The notes under the pieces: generated by a model | Database searches by the model: none | Told to the model about the DNA's origin: nothing | The model's input: the letters and a program-made list of their open reading frames with translations, nothing else | Assembly: GCF_001877785.1 (NCBI RefSeq) | Contig: NZ_MINN01000011.1 | Location: 1-64,000 of the forward strand | Length of the DNA: 64,000 nt | Reading direction: 5' to 3' | Source: Rossellomorea aquimaris | GTDB lineage: Bacteria; Bacillota; Bacilli; Bacillales; Bacillaceae_B | Translations under genes and position numbers: made by a program | Shown here: positions 36,215-45,688 of the stretch, piece after piece | Numbering within the stretch: position 1 is the first letter of the stretch | Layout of the letters: each line of letters starts with the position of its first letter

Positions 36215-39181
36215 TTAAACCACCACGGCTTTTTCTAATAGAATCACTTCATTTTCTTTAAAGTAACTTCTGATATGAGGGTGGCAAGTAAATAGGATGA
36301 TTTGATGTTCTTTTTCCATTGTTCTTAACAGTTTTTGAAATGCATTCGTTCTATCACGGTCGAAATTTACCGCTCCATCATCAATCAGCAGCGGAAGTTT
36401 ATAGATGTCTCTGAAGGAACGGACCAGTGCAAATCTGATGGAAATGTAAAGCTGCTCCTTCGTTCCCTGACTCAGCTCGACAGCCTGGAAACGCATGCCA
36501 TCCTTTCGCTCTACTTCTATTGTTTCATCGCTGACATGAATGGTGTGATAAATCCCTTCGGTCAATACAGAGAAATTCTCTTCAGCCAGCGCGATGACAT
36601 TCGGCATCTTTGTTTGCTGATAATGATCAATGGTTTTCTTGAGGCTTTCCCGGGCAAGGGTAAACTTGGACCATTTCATCACATATTCACGCAAATCAGC
36701 CTTTTTCTCTTGAAACTCCTGGAGAAGCCTCGAATAGCCCGTGCCCTCTTCCAGCAGATTGATTTCATGCTCAACCGATGCCATCCTCTTCCTGCACGAG
36801 GACACTTCTTTAATCAGTTCATTTATCCTTTGTCCCAATCCATTAAGCCTTTTGGTTACGTCTTCTTTGAATTCGAATCCAATGAATGTGTCCAACGTTT
36901 GTTGATTGACTCTTGTCTTCATTCCTTCATAGCTAGCAAGCAGCACTTTCCTCTCTTCAGACTGCAGTGAAAGTGCGCGGAATTCTTCTTCATCCCTGCA
37001 TCCTGCCTCTTCCAACAACGAATGGATCTCATCATCGATTTTTTTCACCTGGGATAAAGATTGCTCTCTTCCCAGACGAAGCGATTCTATTTCACTCTGA
37101 ATTTGCTCGTGAATCAATTTATTTCTTTCAATATCCTGAATGATGCTTTTCATCTTCGTGAATGCTTCTTCCACCGTTGTAAGGGTGATTGAATGCCGGA
37201 TGAACCATTCTTCACATCTGGTTGAGAAGTCATCAATCTTCTCTTGAAGAATCTTTTCTTCCTCTATTAATCGCTGTAATTTTTCATGCGAATTTACCAG
37301 CTCTTTCAGTTTCCCGAATGCGTCTCTCAGCCACTCAGCAGGAAATTCAGCTGGGAGATATAACTCCGATTTCATTTTTTCAATTGATTGATGTTCTGCG
37401 GTCAATCTCGCCTTGATGGATTCTGCCTGCCTATTCAATTTTTCTATTTTCGCACCTTGTTCTTCCATCTGAAGGATTCGCTGCTTCCATTCACTTCGAA
37501 TCTCCATTTGTTCCCTTATGACTTTTTCTGAAGTTTCAAGAGAAGCGTCTTCATCCATAACTTCGATGGCCCCCCCGGAGAATTCACGGATTTTCCGCCT
37601 CAAATTTGCAAGATGGGTCAGCTTTTCATTTACATACTGTCTTGTTTTCCATAGATTAATGGCCAAAAGGGCAATGACCATAATACTGAAGGTCCACATA
37701 GAAGAATCATTCAAGATGGCCCATGCACTGAAACCCGCCATTAGGAGAGTTATGATGGAGCTGTACAAGAGCTGACTGGAAAAAGATTTGCGTTTTTCCT
37801 TAACTTCTTTCTCTCCTTCCTCAAGCTGATTTTCGACCCATATTTTCTGCTGCTGGGAAACCCGGCTGTAAGACTGCTGTTTCACTTTTCTCTGCAAAGC
37901 CTGATACTCTTCTTCTTCCATAAGAAGCTCTTCAAGTTCATCACACTTTCGTTCAATGATGTACATGGCTTCTTTTTCTTCTTGAAGCTGGTTTAAGAGG
38001 GTTTCCCGTTCATTTTGACACTTTGTTTTTTCCCGCAGTGCCTTTTCGATCCGATCCCCCATCACCATGCCGGTATTGATGGTAGGAATATCCTTTTCCG
38101 CTGCATTCAAATCGAGTTCTCTCATCGATTCCTTTATTCCGCCGTGCAATGCTCTGATTTCCAGGTTTAACTCACTCAAGTCATCCTTCCACTTAATGAA
38201 GACAGGCTGCTGTGCCAGCATGGATTCGACTTGATGGCTTTCAGAAATGAATTGAGAAGACTGCTGTGTATCTTCAAGCTTTTCAGAGAGCTTCCTTTGT
38301 TTGGAATCGAGGGTTTCCAGATAGGAGGAAACCTGCCTCCACTCTGCTTTCAAAGCATTCAGTCTTTCTGCCCCCTGAGGAGGGAAATAAACATCTTCGA
38401 ATGCCTCCAATTTAGTGGCTGTGGCAACTAATTCAGTAAGAGGCTCCCATTGTTCTTCAATTACTTGTAAAACTTCTTTTTCTTTTAAAAGGGCTTCTTT
38501 TTCTTCTTCCATTGAAGAAATGGCAGACTCCAATGACTGCTTTTCCTCCTGGAGCGGTCCATATTGTTTATTTTTTTCTCTGGCTTCCGCAACGTTCTTT
38601 TCCAAAACTTTCAATTCGCCCAGTTTTGTATTGATTAAAGGCTTTCTTCCCGATCTTTTGAACAATAGTTCCCGTTCTTTTTGCCAGTGTTGTTCCATTT
38701 GCAGCAGTAGGTCGGTACCGGTAGAGCCAGCACTGAATAAATAACGATTCAGTTCTTCTTTCTTCAATTTATGTATATCCTGCAGCCCATCAAGATTAAA
38801 TGAAAAGATATTCCGATAAGTCGTTTTGTCCACACTGCCCAACAAATCCAGCAGTGCCTCTTCCCCTCCTGAGGTTCCATCTTCAAATTGAACGGTTACA
38901 TCACCCGCTGCTTTCCCTTTTATCCGTTCAACGCTGACTTTCCCATGCTTTTCCGAGGCACATAGGATCTTTCCGCCATATTCCGTGGATTCCTTCGGTT
39001 CATAACGAAGCTCAGATTGCTGCCTGGTTGGGAACCCGAACAGGATACTATGGATGAATGACATGATGGTCGACTTCCCCGCCTCATTTTCACCAAAGAA
39101 TAGTTGAAGATCCTCTATAGCATAAACCTTGTTTATCAACTTTCCATATCCGTAAATATGTAACTGAGTGATTTTCATCAT
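36215..39181 (-). CDS. yhaN: SbcC/Rad50-like ATPase YhaN
   Basis: A 988-residue SMC-like ATPase. Walker A is GENEAGKST at about residues 33-41, Walker B near the C-terminus is LPLLIDDGAVNFDRD, and the signature-like region is ELSQGTKEQLYISIR. Between them lie two long coiled coils and, unusually, a pair of hydrophobic segments (LLYSSIITLLMAGFSAWAI and MWTFSIMVIALLAINLW, about 465-510), suggesting membrane association. It lies 13 nt after yhaO, the nuclease partner, mirroring Rad50-Mre11. Confidence 0.92.
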   Translation of the reverse strand: MMKITQLHIYGYGKLINKVYAIEDLQLFFGENEAGKSTIMSFIHSILFGFPTRQQSELRYEPKESTEYGGKILCASEKHGKVSVERIKGKAAGDVTVQFEDGTSGGEEALLDLLGSVDKTTYRNIFSFNLDGLQDIHKLKKEELNRYLFSAGSTGTDLLLQMEQHWQKERELLFKRSGRKPLINTKLGELKVLEKNVAEAREKNKQYGPLQEEKQSLESAISSMEEEKEALLKEKEVLQVIEEQWEPLTELVATATKLEAFEDVYFPPQGAERLNALKAEWRQVSSYLETLDSKQRKLSEKLEDTQQSSQFISESHQVESMLAQQPVFIKWKDDLSELNLEIRALHGGIKESMRELDLNAAEKDIPTINTGMVMGDRIEKALREKTKCQNERETLLNQLQEEKEAMYIIERKCDELEELLMEEEEYQALQRKVKQQSYSRVSQQQKIWVENQLEEGEKEVKEKRKSFSSQLLYSSIITLLMAGFSAWAILNDSSMWTFSIMVIALLAINLWKTRQYVNEKLTHLANLRRKIREFSGGAIEVMDEDASLETSEKVIREQMEIRSEWKQRILQMEEQGAKIEKLNRQAESIKARLTAEHQSIEKMKSELYLPAEFPAEWLRDAFGKLKELVNSHEKLQRLIEEEKILQEKIDDFSTRCEEWFIRHSITLTTVEEAFTKMKSIIQDIERNKLIHEQIQSEIESLRLGREQSLSQVKKIDDEIHSLLEEAGCRDEEEFRALSLQSEERKVLLASYEGMKTRVNQQTLDTFIGFEFKEDVTKRLNGLGQRINELIKEVSSCRKRMASVEHEINLLEEGTGYSRLLQEFQEKKADLREYVMKWSKFTLARESLKKTIDHYQQTKMPNVIALAEENFSVLTEGIYHTIHVSDETIEVERKDGMRFQAVELSQGTKEQLYISIRFALVRSFRDIYKLPLLIDDGAVNFDRDRTNAFQKLLRTMEKEHQIILFTCHPHIRSYFKENEVILLEKAVVV

Positions 39182-39194
39182 GGCACCTCTTTTC

Positions 39195-40412
39195 TTACTG
39201 CACCCGCGGGGGGTGAAGGATTAATTCTACTGCTTCCTGAACCAAATCTGACATTTCCTCTTCTTCCAAAGGATCCATGAACCGATACAGGCCAGGATGC
39301 TCAATTAGTTCAGCTAATGCCTTCCTTCCGTCATCGGCATCCATATTTGTAATAGTATGCAGAACATCCTTAATGAATGGATCTTTACTATCGATGTCTG
39401 TTTCAGGAGGGGCTGATTTAATGGAGTGAATCCACTTGACGGTCTCTCCTGCCGCTGAATCCGCCTGCAGGGCTTGAAGGAGATCACCGTTTTCGATTGC
39501 TGCCAGTATATCTGGGGATAAGCCGCTCACGTCTCTGACGTGTATTTGAAGCAAACAATCACACTGTGTTTCATACTCCTCAGCTGCCCTTTTGATATGC
39601 TGATAAATTTCACCGAACCGCTCAAACCCGTCCAGTGACACTTCCACTTCCCCCCAAATAATTTCCTGTGTCGGTATGAACGTAAGAAAGGCATCATGTT
39701 TGTCTAACTCGACAAGGTAACATCCCTTTTCACCCGTCTCTTTGCGGTGTCTCCCTTGAATATTGCCGGGGTAGACAATAGGGGGTTCCGAGTTCAGGAT
39801 CTGCCGCTGGTGGATATGGCCCAGGGCCCAGTAATGATAGTTCTTTTCTTTTAGTTCACTGATTGAAAAAGGGGCATAACTTTCGTGTTCGGAGTGGACA
39901 CTCCCCTCACTCCCGTGAAGCAGGCCAATGACATAATCCGCCTCAAGCTGCTTTGGATATTCCGAGATCCGCCGGTCACGGATATGCCTGGTGCCATAGC
40001 TGAAGCCTGTTATTTTAACCACAGCACCATATTTGGTGTTCAGCTCTTTCACTTCCGTTTCATCACTGAAAACATGAATATTATCGGGCATATCAAGCCG
40101 AAGCCGGAACCCGCCCAGATAGTCATGATTTCCATGTATGATATAGACGGGAATTTCATTCTTATGTAACAAGTTAAATTGATTCAGCAATCTGGCCTGC
40201 GCCCGGATACTTCGATCTTCCTCATCAAACAGATCTCCGCTTATGACCATAAAGTCAACCTGCTCATGTATCGCTGCCTGTACCAGCTTTTCAAATGCGG
40301 CAAATGTGCTGTTCTGAATGCGTGCAAATAACTCTGCCGGCAAATGCTGCAGACCTTTGAACGGGCTGTCCAGATGCAGATCGGCACAATGAATAAATCG
40401 TATTTTCTCCAT
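39195..40412 (-). CDS. yhaO: Mre11/SbcD-like DNA repair exonuclease YhaO
   Basis: A 405-residue metallophosphoesterase. Motifs HCADLHLDSPF, VISGDLFDEEDRS, IHGNHDYLGG, LLHGSEGS and ALGHIHQRQ give the full di-metal site. The C-terminal part (after about 280) is the capping region specific to YhaO. It is expected to act with YhaN in double-strand-break or end processing. The ATG at 40412 follows GGAGGGATC; the track start 14 residues upstream has no ribosome site. Confidence 0.94.
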   Translation of the reverse strand: MEKIRFIHCADLHLDSPFKGLQHLPAELFARIQNSTFAAFEKLVQAAIHEQVDFMVISGDLFDEEDRSIRAQARLLNQFNLLHKNEIPVYIIHGNHDYLGGFRLRLDMPDNIHVFSDETEVKELNTKYGAVVKITGFSYGTRHIRDRRISEYPKQLEADYVIGLLHGSEGSVHSEHESYAPFSISELKEKNYHYWALGHIHQRQILNSEPPIVYPGNIQGRHRKETGEKGCYLVELDKHDAFLTFIPTQEIIWGEVEVSLDGFERFGEIYQHIKRAAEEYETQCDCLLQIHVRDVSGLSPDILAAIENGDLLQALQADSAAGETVKWIHSIKSAPPETDIDSKDPFIKDVLHTITNMDADDGRKALAELIEHPGLYRFMDPLEEEEMSDLVQEAVELILHPPRVQ

Positions 40413-40508
40413 GCGATCCCTCCTCGTTTGCGAATGTACGTTCTGTATTTTCATTATATCCTAAAAGGAGCCGTTATTTCAGCCTGTATCAGGAAAAGTA
40501 TAAGAAAA

Positions 40509-40543
40509 AATAAAAAAACTGCCTCCCTGTTCAGGAGACAGTC
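40509..40543 (-). terminator. Terminator of yhaQP
   Basis: ACTGCCTCCCTG and CAGGAGACAGT form an imperfect hairpin, with A7 on its left giving the U-tract on the minus strand. Confidence 0.75.
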
Positions 40544-40549
40544 CACAAA

Positions 40550-41800
40550 TTATTTATTATTTGTAAGATCAATCGCTTTCTTGATGTCCTTATAAGAATT
40601 TGATTTCCCGTAAAGCAGCACACCACCGCGATACACACGTGCTCCAAAGACTCCCAGCAGAATAATCGTTGCTACCAGGACCAGGATGCCTATGATTGGT
40701 TCATATACAGGTAAATCAAGCATTCCGGCCCGCAGGAACATGACCATTGGAGTAAAGAATGGTATATAGGATGTGATCGTGATAAAACTTGATTCAGGAT
40801 TGCCAAGACCGAACATGGAGATAAAGAAACCGATCATGATGAGGAACGTCATCGGCATGATCATCTGCTGAACATCTTCGATCCTGCTGACAAGCGAACC
40901 CAGGAGAGCCGCAAGCGTAGCATAAAGGAAATAACCAAGTAAAAAATAAACGACTGCAAACAAGATCACACTTACTGACAGGGATTCAAATCCGAATGAC
41001 TCAAAGAATCCCCCTGCAAAATCATCTTTTCTGTTAAGCAGAGTAACATAACCCACTGCAAGGATGACTGCCAGCTGAGTCAATCCGACAAGCCCGATCC
41101 CGATGATCTTTGCAAACATCTGCTTCACAGGCGACACACTGGAAATCAGGATTTCCATCACTCTTGAACTCTTCTCCGTCGCCACTTCCATTGCCGTCAT
41201 ATTGGCATAAGCGATGACAGAAAAATAAATGAAGAACAGCAGCACATAGACAATTCCCCTTGCCTGACTTAATTCTTCTTCCGATTTCGCCCCTTCAGAC
41301 AATGCCTCTTTTTCAAACGTGACAGGACCGCTCAATCCTGCCAATTCCTCACTCGAAAGCTCAAGCTTATTTGCAGCGAGGGAAGATTTTATGTTTTGAA
41401 GTGCCAGCTGCAGATCAGACGACACCGTTGAATCAGATAAGGAGGCTGATTTGTAAAGAGCGCTCGGCAGACCGTCTTTCCCCTCTGTCAATATAAGCTG
41501 GCCCTTGATCTCTTCCTCTTCTATTTTCTTTTCTATTTCTTCATTTGTATCATCAGAAGGCGATAACTTAATATCTTTATTTAAAACGGTTACCTGTGCC
41601 TTCAGCATGGAATAAAGATATCCCGTTTCATCCTTTACCACAATTTTCTCTTCATCTTCCCCACCGAAACTCGACAGGATTTGATCGAAATTCGTCAACA
41701 ATACGAGTGCGCCTGCAATGATAATGGTTGAAATGATAAAAGATTTGGCTTTAAGCTTGGAAAAGTAGGAATGCGCAAGCATGATAAAAAATTTATTCAT
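40550..41800 (-). CDS. yhaP: ABC-2 permease YhaP
   Basis: A 416-residue ABC-2 type (NatB-like) permease. One TM helix near residue 20 is followed by a large external domain (about 45-180) and five or six TM helices. A conserved SSRVMEILISSVSP motif marks the coupling region. It pairs with YhaQ; start and stop overlap by 8 nt. NatAB-type exporters extrude Na+ or act in antibiotic or stress resistance, but the cargo here is unknown. Confidence 0.92.
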   Translation of the reverse strand: MNKFFIMLAHSYFSKLKAKSFIISTIIIAGALVLLTNFDQILSSFGGEDEEKIVVKDETGYLYSMLKAQVTVLNKDIKLSPSDDTNEEIEKKIEEEEIKGQLILTEGKDGLPSALYKSASLSDSTVSSDLQLALQNIKSSLAANKLELSSEELAGLSGPVTFEKEALSEGAKSEEELSQARGIVYVLLFFIYFSVIAYANMTAMEVATEKSSRVMEILISSVSPVKQMFAKIIGIGLVGLTQLAVILAVGYVTLLNRKDDFAGGFFESFGFESLSVSVILFAVVYFLLGYFLYATLAALLGSLVSRIEDVQQMIMPMTFLIMIGFFISMFGLGNPESSFITITSYIPFFTPMVMFLRAGMLDLPVYEPIIGILVLVATIILLGVFGARVYRGGVLLYGKSNSYKDIKKAIDLTNNK

Positions 41801-42692
41801 AAGAAGTCCCCACCTTTTCTATGAAGATATCATTCAATGACGGGTCTTCGAGTTCAAATTTACGCAGGAAACCTTTTCGGGCTGCATGATGGAAGATTTC
41901 TTCCGCAGCTTTCTCCGATTCCACCTGCAGCAGGATTCCTTCTGTCGTTTCCCTGAATTTGGTCACACCATTGAAACTTCGCAGCTCAGCTAAATCTACA
42001 TCAGCATTAATGGCCACATTCTTTTTACCAAAGGAACGCTTGATGTCCTTCAGCCCCCCGTGTACGACAGGACGGCCATGGTGCATGATGCATAAGCTCT
42101 CACACAGTTCTTCGACATGTTCCATACGGTGGCTTGAGAACACGATGGTAGTTCCTTCCCTTTTCATATCTCTGACTGCCTCTTTCAACAGTTCAACATT
42201 TACTGGATCAAGTCCGCTGAACGGTTCGTCGAGGATCAACAGCTTAGGCTTATGTATGACTGAAGAGATAAATTGAATTTTTTGCTGGTTCCCTTTCGAA
42301 AGCTCTTCTACTTTTTTATCTGCATATTGCGGTATATTGAATCGCTCCAGCCAGTAAGTTAATTCTTTTAGGATTTCCCTTTTGTCCATCCCCCGGAGCC
42401 TCGCCAGATACACGATTTGATCCTTCACTTTCATCTTGGGATAAAGGCCTCTTTCTTCGGGAAGATATCCAATCTCCCCGCTTGTAGAATAATCAATCTT
42501 TCTTCCATCCCATGTTATTTCCCCTGCAGTCGGATCCAAGAGACCAAGTGTCATCCTGAACGTGGTCGTCTTGCCGGCTCCATTCGCACCCAGGAATCCG
42601 AACATCTCGCCTGTATCAATGGTAAGGGACAAGTTGTCCACTGCCGTGAAGCTGCCAAACTTCTTGGTGACATGCCCAATAGATAAACCCAT
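41793..42692 (-). CDS. yhaQ: ABC exporter ATP-binding protein YhaQ
   Basis: A 299-residue ABC ATPase. Walker A is GANGAGKTT, the signature region is ELSKGNQQKIQFI, Walker B is LLILDEPFSGLDP, and the His switch is FSSHRMEHVEELC. The long C-terminal extension is typical of NatA-like subunits. GAGGGGAAAC precedes the ATG. First gene of yhaQ-yhaP. Confidence 0.93.
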   Translation of the reverse strand: MGLSIGHVTKKFGSFTAVDNLSLTIDTGEMFGFLGANGAGKTTTFRMTLGLLDPTAGEITWDGRKIDYSTSGEIGYLPEERGLYPKMKVKDQIVYLARLRGMDKREILKELTYWLERFNIPQYADKKVEELSKGNQQKIQFISSVIHKPKLLILDEPFSGLDPVNVELLKEAVRDMKREGTTIVFSSHRMEHVEELCESLCIMHHGRPVVHGGLKDIKRSFGKKNVAINADVDLAELRSFNGVTKFRETTEGILLQVESEKAAEEIFHHAARKGFLRKFELEDPSLNDIFIEKVGTSYE

Positions 42693-42858
42693 TTGAAGTT
42701 TCCCCTCTCATCTTTTCCTTTTCTCATTACATACGATTCTGCCAGAAAAAGGTTTCATTTTCCAGGCTTTTAATTATTATCACTAAATACTTTTAATTTT
42801 TTCAATAGTATGGAAAAATAATAAGAGTGAAAGATTTTTAGACAAAGGGGTATCAATT

Positions 42859-43044
42859 ATGCCAACGTATAAGCTCACGGTCTTTGAAAAAGACGGTAAA
42901 AAGATTCTTGATGAAACATTTGAAGCATCGACTGACAACGAGGCAAAGAAAACAGGGGAATCATTATTGGAGGACAAGGGATACCTTGACCACACTCACC
43001 GATGCACTTCCCCGCTTGGCAAGCTCGTTTTATTTCATGCCTGA
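42859..43044 (+). CDS. yhzD: YhzD-like small protein
   Basis: A 61-residue protein beginning MPTYKLTVFEKDGKKILDE and ending in THRCTSPLGKLVLFHA. The THRCTSP.GKL.LFH ending matches my recollection of the YhzD-like family in Bacillus. The function is unknown. ACAAAGGGG lies upstream of the ATG, and a strong terminator follows at 4 nt. Confidence 0.82.
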   Translation: MPTYKLTVFEKDGKKILDETFEASTDNEAKKTGESLLEDKGYLDHTHRCTSPLGKLVLFHA

Positions 43045-43048
43045 AAAT

Positions 43049-43095
43049 AGCCGGTATCCCTGAAACTTTTTGCTCAGGGGTACCGGCTTTTTTTA
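43049..43095. terminator. Bidirectional terminator between yhzD and the autolysin
   Basis: AGCCGGTATCCCTGA pairs with TCAGGGGTACCGGCT (one mismatch) and is followed by T7. The T-run overlaps the stop of the convergent autolysin gene. Confidence 0.9.
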
Positions 43096-44478
43096 TTTCA
43101 ATAGATCCAGCCTCTCTTGAATGTTTTTCTTTTGAATTTCCATTTCTGCAAGTGCATGATCCAGGTTTCTGCTGTAAACGCTCAATATACTCTGTCCGTA
43201 AGTGGTTCCGGGGACTGCCCATTTTCCGTTCAATTTAGTCCAGTAGTCCGCACTCCCCCTGCTGACGAGTGAGAACCTCGGGTCAACAAGCGGATGTGAC
43301 GGAGGAAGCTTTTCCTTGGACGCATAGGCATACAGGTGCTGAATATGGGCAAGGACGCCTTCTTCCGGAGATTTAAAGGAAGCACCATCAACGCCGGGTC
43401 CTGTAGTCCCGAGCCCCGCAAAATTGTTCTGTTCCGGCTTGACCTGACCGGTGAACCTGAAATAATTGGTTTCATGGATCGCTTGTCCAAATGCTATATC
43501 CCCGCGGATTCCATAGTCCTTTCCATACTTAATATAATAGTCTCCGAGCAATGGAGCTCCCGGATTGATGATTTTGACAAACTCATTCAGCTGATGGGGC
43601 TTCAATAGAGATTCTCCCAGGATGGTCACGTCTTTTTCAGGGGGTGCAGGAGAAGGCGAAGGAGAAGGTCCATTCCCTGTCCCTTCCGTTAAAATAAATG
43701 CCTCTATCTTTTTCCTGTTTAGCTCCGCCGCTAACTTCTCGGCATTGGCCTTATCTGTAAACGCACCTGCCTGTACTCTGTAATATGTCTTACCAGAGAT
43801 CACCACCGTCGTGATGAACGCATCATAGGATTTTTGCTTCAAGAGGGCAGCCCGGTCTTCGGCATTTTTCCGGTCAGTGAATGAGCCGGCTATTACCTTG
43901 TATAACTGTCCCCCTGGAGATTCCTTTTTCTCAGGAAGTGATAACGCTTTGGCGACTCCCTCAGCTATGAGCATTGCGGTGTCGTTCCTGAATCCTGTAT
44001 TGTTTAGGAGCGACACGTCTTTATCATTATCGATGAATAAGATTTCCACCAGCAGTGAAGGCATTTTGGTTTCCCTCAATACGTGGAAATCCGCTCTTTT
44101 CTTCCCCCTGTCAATGACAGGATATTTCTTTTTAATTTCATTTATGAATCCATTATGAATGACAGTTTGGTATGTGAGGGTTGCGGCAGGAACGCTGCCG
44201 TTGAACGTATAACTCTCGAATCCTGTACCGCCTCCTGCATTGTGGTGAATGGATAAATAGAAATCGGCATTTGTGCTGTTCGCAAAATTGCTTCGTTCCG
44301 TAAGTGGCATGGTTTTATTCTCGCTTCTGGTCATGAGTATCCGTACTTCATACTTGTCGATCAAATATTCCCTGACTTTCAGGGCAGTCAGCAAATTGAA
44401 CGTTTTTTCTTCATTCCCTTTATAAGCTGCGCCGGGATCACTTCCTCCGTGCCCGGGATCTATTATAATCGTCTTCAT
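43093..44478 (-). CDS. Two-enzyme autolysin: amidase, SPOR repeats and glucosaminidase
   Basis: A 461-residue protein with three parts. Residues 1-175 are an Amidase_3 N-acetylmuramoyl-L-alanine amidase with zinc ligands in DPGHGG, LSIHHNAGG and the catalytic Glu in LLVEILFIDN. Residues about 190-265 are two short SPOR-like units, each with a Y.V.AG.F..R/K..AE pattern, that bind denuded glycan. Residues 290-455 resemble an endo-beta-N-acetylglucosaminidase with IAFGQAIHETNYFRFTG. No signal peptide is visible, so it may act in the sporulating mother cell or in lysis. AAAGGGGG precedes the ATG. The 44479-44702 gap upstream holds nothing recognisable. Confidence 0.85.
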   Translation of the reverse strand: MKTIIIDPGHGGSDPGAAYKGNEEKTFNLLTALKVREYLIDKYEVRILMTRSENKTMPLTERSNFANSTNADFYLSIHHNAGGGTGFESYTFNGSVPAATLTYQTVIHNGFINEIKKKYPVIDRGKKRADFHVLRETKMPSLLVEILFIDNDKDVSLLNNTGFRNDTAMLIAEGVAKALSLPEKKESPGGQLYKVIAGSFTDRKNAEDRAALLKQKSYDAFITTVVISGKTYYRVQAGAFTDKANAEKLAAELNRKKIEAFILTEGTGNGPSPSPSPAPPEKDVTILGESLLKPHQLNEFVKIINPGAPLLGDYYIKYGKDYGIRGDIAFGQAIHETNYFRFTGQVKPEQNNFAGLGTTGPGVDGASFKSPEEGVLAHIQHLYAYASKEKLPPSHPLVDPRFSLVSRGSADYWTKLNGKWAVPGTTYGQSILSVYSRNLDHALAEMEIQKKNIQERLDLLK

Positions 44479-44702
44479 AGTATTCCCCCTTTATAGGATA
44501 TTAATAGTCTATGCATCGAGAATATAGATTGTCTGGACAAATTCCTCTTAACTCTAGTAAATTCTCTATTTATTAGGCTCCGCCTTGAGTTATTCCTTTA
44601 CCACGCGGCTCTTGATTTGTAACTGTCAAAATAAGAAAAAGATCCACTACAGCCGATGGCAGCCGTAATGAACCTTGTAAATTTGTTAGGTAATCTATGC
44701 GT

Positions 44703-45497
44703 TTAGTTCCCTTTGAATTCAGGTCTTCTTTTTTCAACGAATGCCCGGATGCCTTCTTGGTGATCACCTGTCTGGCGCATGAGCCATTGTCCTTCTTTTT
44801 CCAGATCAAGTGCGTGCTGCAGTCTTTCTTTATTCAGTGACACGTACACTTCCTTTGTCTTGAGCATCGCTTTGGTCGGTGCGGCCAGGCATTGTTTAAT
44901 GTAGCGTTCGATACCATCTTCCAGCTTTCCGGATGGAAGTGCCTCATCGACGAGCCCTTTCATCAAAGCTTCCTGCCCTTCGAACACTTTTCCATTCCAA
45001 ATCAGTCTTTTTGCTTTATGGGTTCCCAGTCTTTCTTGTAAAAGGAAGTGGCTGCCCCCATCTGGGATCAAGCCGATTCCGATGAAGTTCATCGCAAGCT
45101 TGCTGTCTTCTTCACATAAAATATAATCGGATGCAAGTGCCAGGCTGAATCCAAGACCTGCAGCAGCCCCGTGAATGCCGGTTACCACCACTTTCGGCAT
45201 CGAATACAGAGTCATGACCAGTTCACTGATTGTATCCATGATCCCTGAGAATTGTTCTTCTCCGCTCAGCATGAGCATCGATTTGATATCCCCTCCTGAA
45301 GAAAACCCTTTTCCCTCCCCTGTCAGGACCAGGATGGAGACTTCAGGGTCTCCTTTGACTTCCTTTAATGCACCGAGAAGATCTTTCATAAGTCCTGCAT
45401 CCAGAGCATTCAGAGATTTCGGGCGGTTCAGCTGGAGCCTCGCCACCCTTCCTTCTTTATGTAGCTTGACCGTTTCATAATGGTTTGACACTGTCAA
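44703..45497 (-). CDS. yhaR: Enoyl-CoA hydratase/isomerase (YhaR-like)
   Basis: A 264-residue crotonase-family protein. The oxyanion-hole segments GFSSGGDIKSM and GAAAGLGFSLALASD are present. The usual hydratase Glu is absent: the segment reads AMNFIGIGLIPDGGS, with Asp after IP, as in PaaG-type isomerases. It is therefore more likely an isomerase than a classical hydratase. TTG start with AGGGGAGGG upstream. It shares promoter-region motifs with the next ligase gene. The symbol is given from position near hemZ and family only. Confidence 0.75.
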   Translation of the reverse strand: MTVSNHYETVKLHKEGRVARLQLNRPKSLNALDAGLMKDLLGALKEVKGDPEVSILVLTGEGKGFSSGGDIKSMLMLSGEEQFSGIMDTISELVMTLYSMPKVVVTGIHGAAAGLGFSLALASDYILCEEDSKLAMNFIGIGLIPDGGSHFLLQERLGTHKAKRLIWNGKVFEGQEALMKGLVDEALPSGKLEDGIERYIKQCLAAPTKAMLKTKEVYVSLNKERLQHALDLEKEGQWLMRQTGDHQEGIRAFVEKRRPEFKGN

Positions 45498-45537
45498 TGT
45501 AATCCCTCCCCTTCATTCTAGGATACCTCATCAAAAA

Positions 45538-45575
45538 TGAATAGTGAATCATTTTTTTGAATAGTTTTACTATTC
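45538..45575. promoter_or_regulatory. Palindromes upstream of the YhaR-like gene
   Basis: GAATAG-N5-CTATTC (45559-45575) is a perfect inverted repeat. Next to it TGAATAG-N4-TCATTTT (45538-45555) resembles a degraded FadR site, with five of seven arm bases on each side. The string GTTTTACTATT in the palindrome recurs on the minus strand just before the ligase at 45689-47302. Confidence 0.5.
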
Positions 45576-45645
45576 GATAAGTAAACTTCTTTCCAGCGCT
45601 GTTGATTTACCTAATATCATATATATCATTTAACTGCTTCACCAA

Positions 45646-45682
45646 CGAAAAAAGAGGTCAACCTATCGAGCAGCTGACCTCT
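45646..45682 (-). terminator. Terminator of the acyl-CoA ligase gene
   Basis: AGAGGTCA (45653-45660) pairs with TGACCTCT (45675-45682). The A-run at 45647-45652 gives the minus-strand U-tract. Confidence 0.85.
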
Positions 45683-45688
45683 CTCATT

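Noticed and set aside
44573-44809. A 78-residue gene downstream of the YhaR-like gene
   Set aside because: Most of it is an out-of-frame reading of the YhaR-like 3' end and there is no ribosome site.
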